16,105 nt of DNA, taken from Gemmatimonadota bacterium (lineage in GTDB: Bacteria; Gemmatimonadota; Gemmatimonadetes; Gemmatimonadales; GWC2-71-9). The notes beneath the pieces are model-generated. The model was given only the letters and a program-made list of their open reading frames with translations, ran no database searches and had not been told where the DNA came from. Both the position numbers and the translations under genes were made by a program. Position 1 is the first letter of the stretch, and each line of letters starts with the position of its first letter. This document shows positions 12,899-16,105 of this stretch, piece after piece. Location: the NCBI GenBank assembly GCA_003221085.1, contig QHUD01000181.1, forward strand, positions 1-16,105, read 5' to 3'.

Positions 12899-13705
12899 GT
12901 GGCCATGACTATTACACGCGTCGCGCTCGCGTGCAGCCTGCTGGTTTCGTGTCGCGCCGCGCCTCAATCTTTGCGCCTGGGCACGACGCACACCGTCCAG
13001 CAGTCGGGAGCGCTGGCCGTGCTCGAGTCGCTCTGGACCGGCCCCCCTCGCTTCACGACCGTGGTCGCCCCCTCAGGGCAGATCCTGCGCGCCGCCGCGA
13101 ACGGTGACCTGGACGTCTTGATCACCCACGCCCCCCCGCTCGAGCAGCGGCTGCTCGTCGGGCCCGGGCACGCTCTGCTGCGCTGTCCGCTCGCCGCCAG
13201 CCGCTTCGCCGTCGTGGGACCGGCGACCGACGTCGCAGAGGTCGCCAGGGCCGCAACAGCGGTGGATGCGTTTCGCCGCATCGCGCGGGCGGGCGGGCCG
13301 TTCGTATCCCGTGGGGACTCCTCCGGAACGCACGTGAAGGAGCTCGCGCTGTGGCGGGCTGCTGGCGTGACGCCGGCGCCGGGCTGGTACCTCGAGTCGG
13401 GCGCCGATCAGGCGACGACGCTCCACCTCGCTGACGAACGGGGGGCCTACGCCCTCGCCGACCTCCCGACCTACGCGACGCTCCGCGGGCTGACGTCACG
13501 CATCCTGTTCGCCGCCGATAGCGCGCTCACCAATCCCTACACGCTCTACGTGGTGCGACGCCCCGAGCTGCATCCCGCCGCGCGCGACTTCGCCACGTGG
13601 GCGACGCACGCCGGGCGCGAAGGCGTGCTCGCGCTCCGGCTCCCCGACGGCACAGCAGCGTTCGTGCGACAGCCGGGCGACTGCGAAGTTACGGCGAAAC
13701 CGTGA
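12899..13705 (+). CDS. tupA: Tungstate-binding lipoprotein, TupA-like
   Basis: 268 residues from GTG 12899, or 266 from ATG 12905. A lipoprotein signal ends at Cys18 in LLVSC. The mature part follows the TupA pattern closely: GTTHTVQQSG (28-37), NGDLDVLITHAPPLE (68-82), SRFAVVGPATDVAEV (101-115), AFRRIA, and PFVSRGDSSGTHVKELALW (134-152), then GWYLESGADQATTL. The THTVQQSG and SRGDSSGTH segments are those that bind the oxyanion in this family. By family it captures tungstate (possibly molybdate) outside the membrane for a TupBC importer. No permease or ATPase gene is next to it, so it stands alone here. No Shine-Dalgarno sequence precedes either start. Its last 17 bases overlap the end of the convergent lipoprotein gene. 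Confidence 0.85.
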   Translation: MAMTITRVALACSLLVSCRAAPQSLRLGTTHTVQQSGALAVLESLWTGPPRFTTVVAPSGQILRAAANGDLDVLITHAPPLEQRLLVGPGHALLRCPLAASRFAVVGPATDVAEVARAATAVDAFRRIARAGGPFVSRGDSSGTHVKELALWRAAGVTPAPGWYLESGADQATTLHLADERGAYALADLPTYATLRGLTSRILFAADSALTNPYTLYVVRRPELHPAARDFATWATHAGREGVLALRLPDGTAAFVRQPGDCEVTAKP

Positions 13706-14087
13706 GGGAGTACCCGGTGAGCGAGCGCAGCTGGAAGTCCGGCGCCGCGACGGACTGAATGGAGGCGGCGTATTGCGCCGCCTTCCGCGTATCCGCGACG
13801 CCGATCGTAACGACCGCGCCGTTTGTGAGCGTCCCGGTGACGGCAAACCGGGTCAGCGTGGTGAGTGGCTGCGGGAACACTCGGAGCCCTGGCCCTGCCG
13901 TGACACTCGTGAGAGCCTCCGGCCCTGACACGCTGAACAGAATCGCGCCGTCTCCGCCGGCGTTGGGAGTCGCCAGCGAAACGGTGAGCACCCCCGCCAC
14001 CGGACCGGTGCCGCCGTCACTGGCGCAGCTCCCTGCCCCCACGCCCAGTGCCAGAGCGACCAACAGCCATCCCCCGAGCCGCTTCAT
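13689..14087 (-). CDS. Small lipoprotein coupled to the M6 protease
   Basis: 132 residues from ATG 14087, with AGGAG 7 bases upstream. The signal peptide has the core GGWLLVALALGVGAG and Cys21 in AGSCASDGG, a good lipobox. A short Gly/Ser/Pro linker follows, then a single beta-rich domain of about 100 residues: GVLTVSLATPNAGGDGAILF, LTRFAVTGTLTNGAVVTIGVADT, and a YSLTVSP ending. No named family is recognised with certainty. The fold could be an immunoglobulin-like or cohesin-like sandwich, judged only from strand pattern. The start overlaps the protease stop (ATGA), so the two are made together. The product is probably anchored in the outer membrane or cell surface, and it may bind or hold the protease. 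The gene's 3' end overlaps tupA by 17 bases. Confidence 0.75.
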   Translation of the reverse strand: MKRLGGWLLVALALGVGAGSCASDGGTGPVAGVLTVSLATPNAGGDGAILFSVSGPEALTSVTAGPGLRVFPQPLTTLTRFAVTGTLTNGAVVTIGVADTRKAAQYAASIQSVAAPDFQLRSLTGYSLTVSP

Positions 14088-16105
14088 CGAGACGCTCCTC
14101 TCCGCTTGAGCGCGCCCACGAGCGCCCGCTGCTGGGCCGTGAGCGGCGCCCCCGTCGCCTGCACCCAGGCGAGAAAATCGCCCAGATCGAATCCGCCGTT
14201 GTTGTTGCCCAACTGGTCGAGATCGGCGAGCTGCAACGCGGTGAGCGTGCTCGAGCCATTGAGCAATTGGGCCACGACCTGGGCGGTGCTGAAGGTCTCG
14301 AGGAACACCGCGCGCACCGAATACGGCCGACTCATCGGCAGCGTGATGATGCCGTCGGCCACGAACGTGTCGTTCGGCACGGAGCCCGAGATCGTGCCGC
14401 CGCTCGTGGCGGTGTAGTGCACCTGCTGCGCACGCGCCAGCGTCACTGTGAGGGTTTCCGGCGCGGCGCCCACCGTGTAGCTGAAGCTGCGCGGCTGCCC
14501 GCCCGACCACGCGCCGAACACGTACCGCGTGCGACCGCCGGCGCTGTACTGTGTGTCGGCGACGCCCACGCTGTGCACCGAGCCCTGAGTGAGAATGTCG
14601 CGGAACACGTGGAACGTCGTGTGAAACGTCGCCGTGTCGAACTGGATCACCGCCGCCGTGTCGGTGGCGCGCACCACCCAAACAGGATAGCTCAGATGGA
14701 ACTGCATCGTCCCGTTCGGCACCAGCTGCGTGATCTGGTCGAGCACCAGCCCGGCGGCCAACCCGTCCGCGTTCCGTACCGCGGCGGGGACGCTGGTGGG
14801 AGTGAACGCCAGGTTCCCAGTCGTGCCAGGATAGAGGTCGCCCGCGTCGCCCCGGTCGGAGCACGTCGGCCCTGCCCCGGAGCAGGCGGTGTTCGGGTCG
14901 GCATCGAGGTTGCCGCGGGCGTCCGCCTGCACGACTTCGAGGCCGTGAATCGGCGCGGTGTTGACGCGGTTATCCTGATCGAATCCATGCTGCGCGATCT
15001 GCGCCGAGTCCACGTGGTAGATCAACAGCCCGCCGGCGCAGGGAGGCGGCGTGCGGGTGGCGAACCACACCTGGCAGTGGTAGTGCACCATCGCGCTGTC
15101 GGATTGTACCTGCTGGCGGTTTTCCAGCAGGAAGTACTCGCCCCGCAGATTCGCGCCCCCCAGCTGACTCAGGGACCACGCATCCATGCGCGACGGGCTG
15201 AGGGGTGATGTGTAGTTGCCGCTGCCCATGAGGCTCCACTCGCCAACGCCTTCGCTCTTGTTATCGGTATCGTACAGATCGGGTAACCCGAACCCGTGGC
15301 CGGTTTCGTGCGCCACCGTGCCCACTGGCATGATCTGCGTGCTGTCGCATCCGTCCAAACCGCCCACTCCGCTCTCGAGGATGTAGTCCGCCACCTTGAT
15401 GGACACGCCCTGGGCGTTGCGCGAATGCGTGACGTACGGCGTGCCGGTGAGGGCGTAGCGGTGCGACCAGAGGTGGTTGTTCGTCGCGCCGCCGCAGGCG
15501 CCGTCGATGGGCGGATGAATGAACGCCACGAGATCGACGTACCCGTCGCCGTCGAAGTCGTATTGGGTCCAGTCCACCTGGTTGTCGAGCTTGCGCAGGG
15601 CCTCCCGCAGTCCATTTTGCATCCGCGCCACCGGACTCACCAGGTCGGTGTTGTTGAACAGGCCGTTGCAGTTGGATGTCTTGTAAGGATTCCCCGTACA
15701 GTTCGTGCCTCCCGTGTACGTAACTTCGTTCGAGTCGAGTGCTGCGTACCCGTACGCCTGGCCCTGCACGCTCAGGAGGCCGTTCGACATCTGCTCGTAG
15801 AAGCTCCGATACGTGTACGGACGGCCGGCGGACGCGCCCGTCGGGGACGCCGCGAACAAGACCTCAGTGTACTGCGCAGGGGTCCGCACTTCCGACGCGG
15901 GCGTGTCCTTGAACTTGAAGAGGATCGCCGGGACGCGCAGCACGCCTGACACCGCAGCGCCGGAGGCGAGAGGCGCGCCGGCCGCCGCCATCGGGGCATT
16001 CAGTGCGCCGACGTTGCGACGCGACAGGAGCCGCGCCCGCACGGCGCGCACCGCCCGTGCCTGGCGGCGCCACACACCGTCCTTACGGAAGTCGAATCCC
16101 CGAAT
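14084..16105 (-). CDS. M6-family secreted metalloprotease with calcium-loop tail, 5' end cut off
   Basis: 673 codons are visible; the frame is open through the window edge. The first visible residues (RGFDFRKDGVWRRQARAVRAVR) look like real propeptide, so the true start and signal peptide lie beyond 16105; the GTG at 16075 is not the start. Residues are counted from the edge. The zinc site HETGH is at 266-270, extended as HGFGLPDLYD, with GEWSLMGSG following at about 289-297 (the Met-turn region). YDFDGDGYVDLVAF at about 182-195 is a likely calcium site. Cysteine pairs (CTGNPYKTSNC; CSGAGPTC) suggest disulfides and export. A beta-sandwich region covers about 475-610. The tail at 620-650 has LTALQLADLDQLGNNNGG then FDLGDFLAW, one dockerin-like EF-hand unit. 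By family it is an immune-inhibitor-A-like extracellular protease. The next gene overlaps by ATGA. Confidence 0.9.
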   Translation of the reverse strand: MRGFDFRKDGVWRRQARAVRAVRARLLSRRNVGALNAPMAAAGAPLASGAAVSGVLRVPAILFKFKDTPASEVRTPAQYTEVLFAASPTGASAGRPYTYRSFYEQMSNGLLSVQGQAYGYAALDSNEVTYTGGTNCTGNPYKTSNCNGLFNNTDLVSPVARMQNGLREALRKLDNQVDWTQYDFDGDGYVDLVAFIHPPIDGACGGATNNHLWSHRYALTGTPYVTHSRNAQGVSIKVADYILESGVGGLDGCDSTQIMPVGTVAHETGHGFGLPDLYDTDNKSEGVGEWSLMGSGNYTSPLSPSRMDAWSLSQLGGANLRGEYFLLENRQQVQSDSAMVHYHCQVWFATRTPPPCAGGLLIYHVDSAQIAQHGFDQDNRVNTAPIHGLEVVQADARGNLDADPNTACSGAGPTCSDRGDAGDLYPGTTGNLAFTPTSVPAAVRNADGLAAGLVLDQITQLVPNGTMQFHLSYPVWVVRATDTAAVIQFDTATFHTTFHVFRDILTQGSVHSVGVADTQYSAGGRTRYVFGAWSGGQPRSFSYTVGAAPETLTVTLARAQQVHYTATSGGTISGSVPNDTFVADGIITLPMSRPYSVRAVFLETFSTAQVVAQLLNGSSTLTALQLADLDQLGNNNGGFDLGDFLAWVQATGAPLTAQQRALVGALKRRGASR
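14156..14248 (-). other. Dockerin-like calcium-loop tail of the M6 protease
   Basis: About 31 codons near the C-terminus of the protease. The loop reads D-x-x-G-N-x-N-G-x-x-D-x-G-D followed by FLAW, with a preceding helix LTALQLADL. The G/N-rich loop and the helices on both sides resemble one dockerin repeat, but the first loop Asp is placed two residues earlier than in a standard EF-hand and there is no second repeat. Confidence 0.55.

Noticed and set aside
14088..14864. 5' extension of the lipoprotein frame to 14864
   Set aside because: The extension lies inside the protease gene in another frame and is Arg/His-rich. ATG 14087 has a good ribosome site and starts a lipoprotein signal.
16073..16075. 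GTG 16075 as the start of the M6 protease
   Set aside because: The same frame is open to the window edge and encodes plausible propeptide sequence before the GTG. No signal peptide follows the GTG, so the start must lie outside.
1..16105. Mobile elements, CRISPR array, rRNA or integration sites
   Set aside because: No transposase, integrase, spaced repeat array, rRNA segment or duplicated tRNA end was found; codon style looks uniform across the window.

Overview
The window is a compact, high-GC bacterial chromosome segment. It looks like Gemmatimonadota (soil/environmental), inferred from base composition and from an M6 protease with a dockerin-like tail followed by a small lipoprotein. This taxonomy is a judgement from gene style; no 16S or marker gene is present. 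I see no mobile element, CRISPR array, rRNA or integration scar. Genes are packed with 4-bp start/stop overlaps, and no gap between genes exceeds about 180 bp.

Layout. (1) 1-3169, minus strand: a signalling operon read right to left. It holds a small secreted beta-rich protein (2615-3169), a soluble GAF-PAS histidine kinase (1048-2604), an OmpR-type response regulator (383-1051) and the start of a second, membrane-bound histidine kinase (1-381, cut by the window edge). (2) 3150-5819, plus strand: a Tat-exported GH36-type alpha-galactosidase-like enzyme whose 5' end overlaps the 5' end of the secreted protein gene. (3) 5816-10895, minus strand: a carbohydrate ABC importer operon. In order of transcription it has a 51-codon unknown ORF, a MalK/UgpC-type ATPase, a binding lipoprotein, a MalF-type permease with a very long N-terminal membrane/periplasmic extension, and a MalG-type permease. 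It converges on the glycosidase gene, sharing CTAG at the stops, so the two units plausibly form a galactoside release and uptake locus. (4) 11074-11745, plus: Mn-type superoxide dismutase, with a 27-bp triplicated initiation region. (5) 11748-12855, minus: tRNA-Ala(UGC), then an inositol-monophosphatase-family enzyme (HisN-like), then a CPXCG cysteine-rich mini-protein, all closely spaced. (6) 12899-13705, plus: an orphan TupA-type tungstate-binding lipoprotein. (7) 13689-16105, minus: an M6-family secreted metalloprotease (5' end outside the window) with a calcium-loop tail, translationally coupled to a 132-residue lipoprotein.

The two most unusual items are the permease with about 320 extra N-terminal residues, which looks like a sensor fused to a transporter, and the protease/lipoprotein pair, which could be a cohesin-dockerin-like surface attachment system. 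Both are hypotheses from sequence reading alone.
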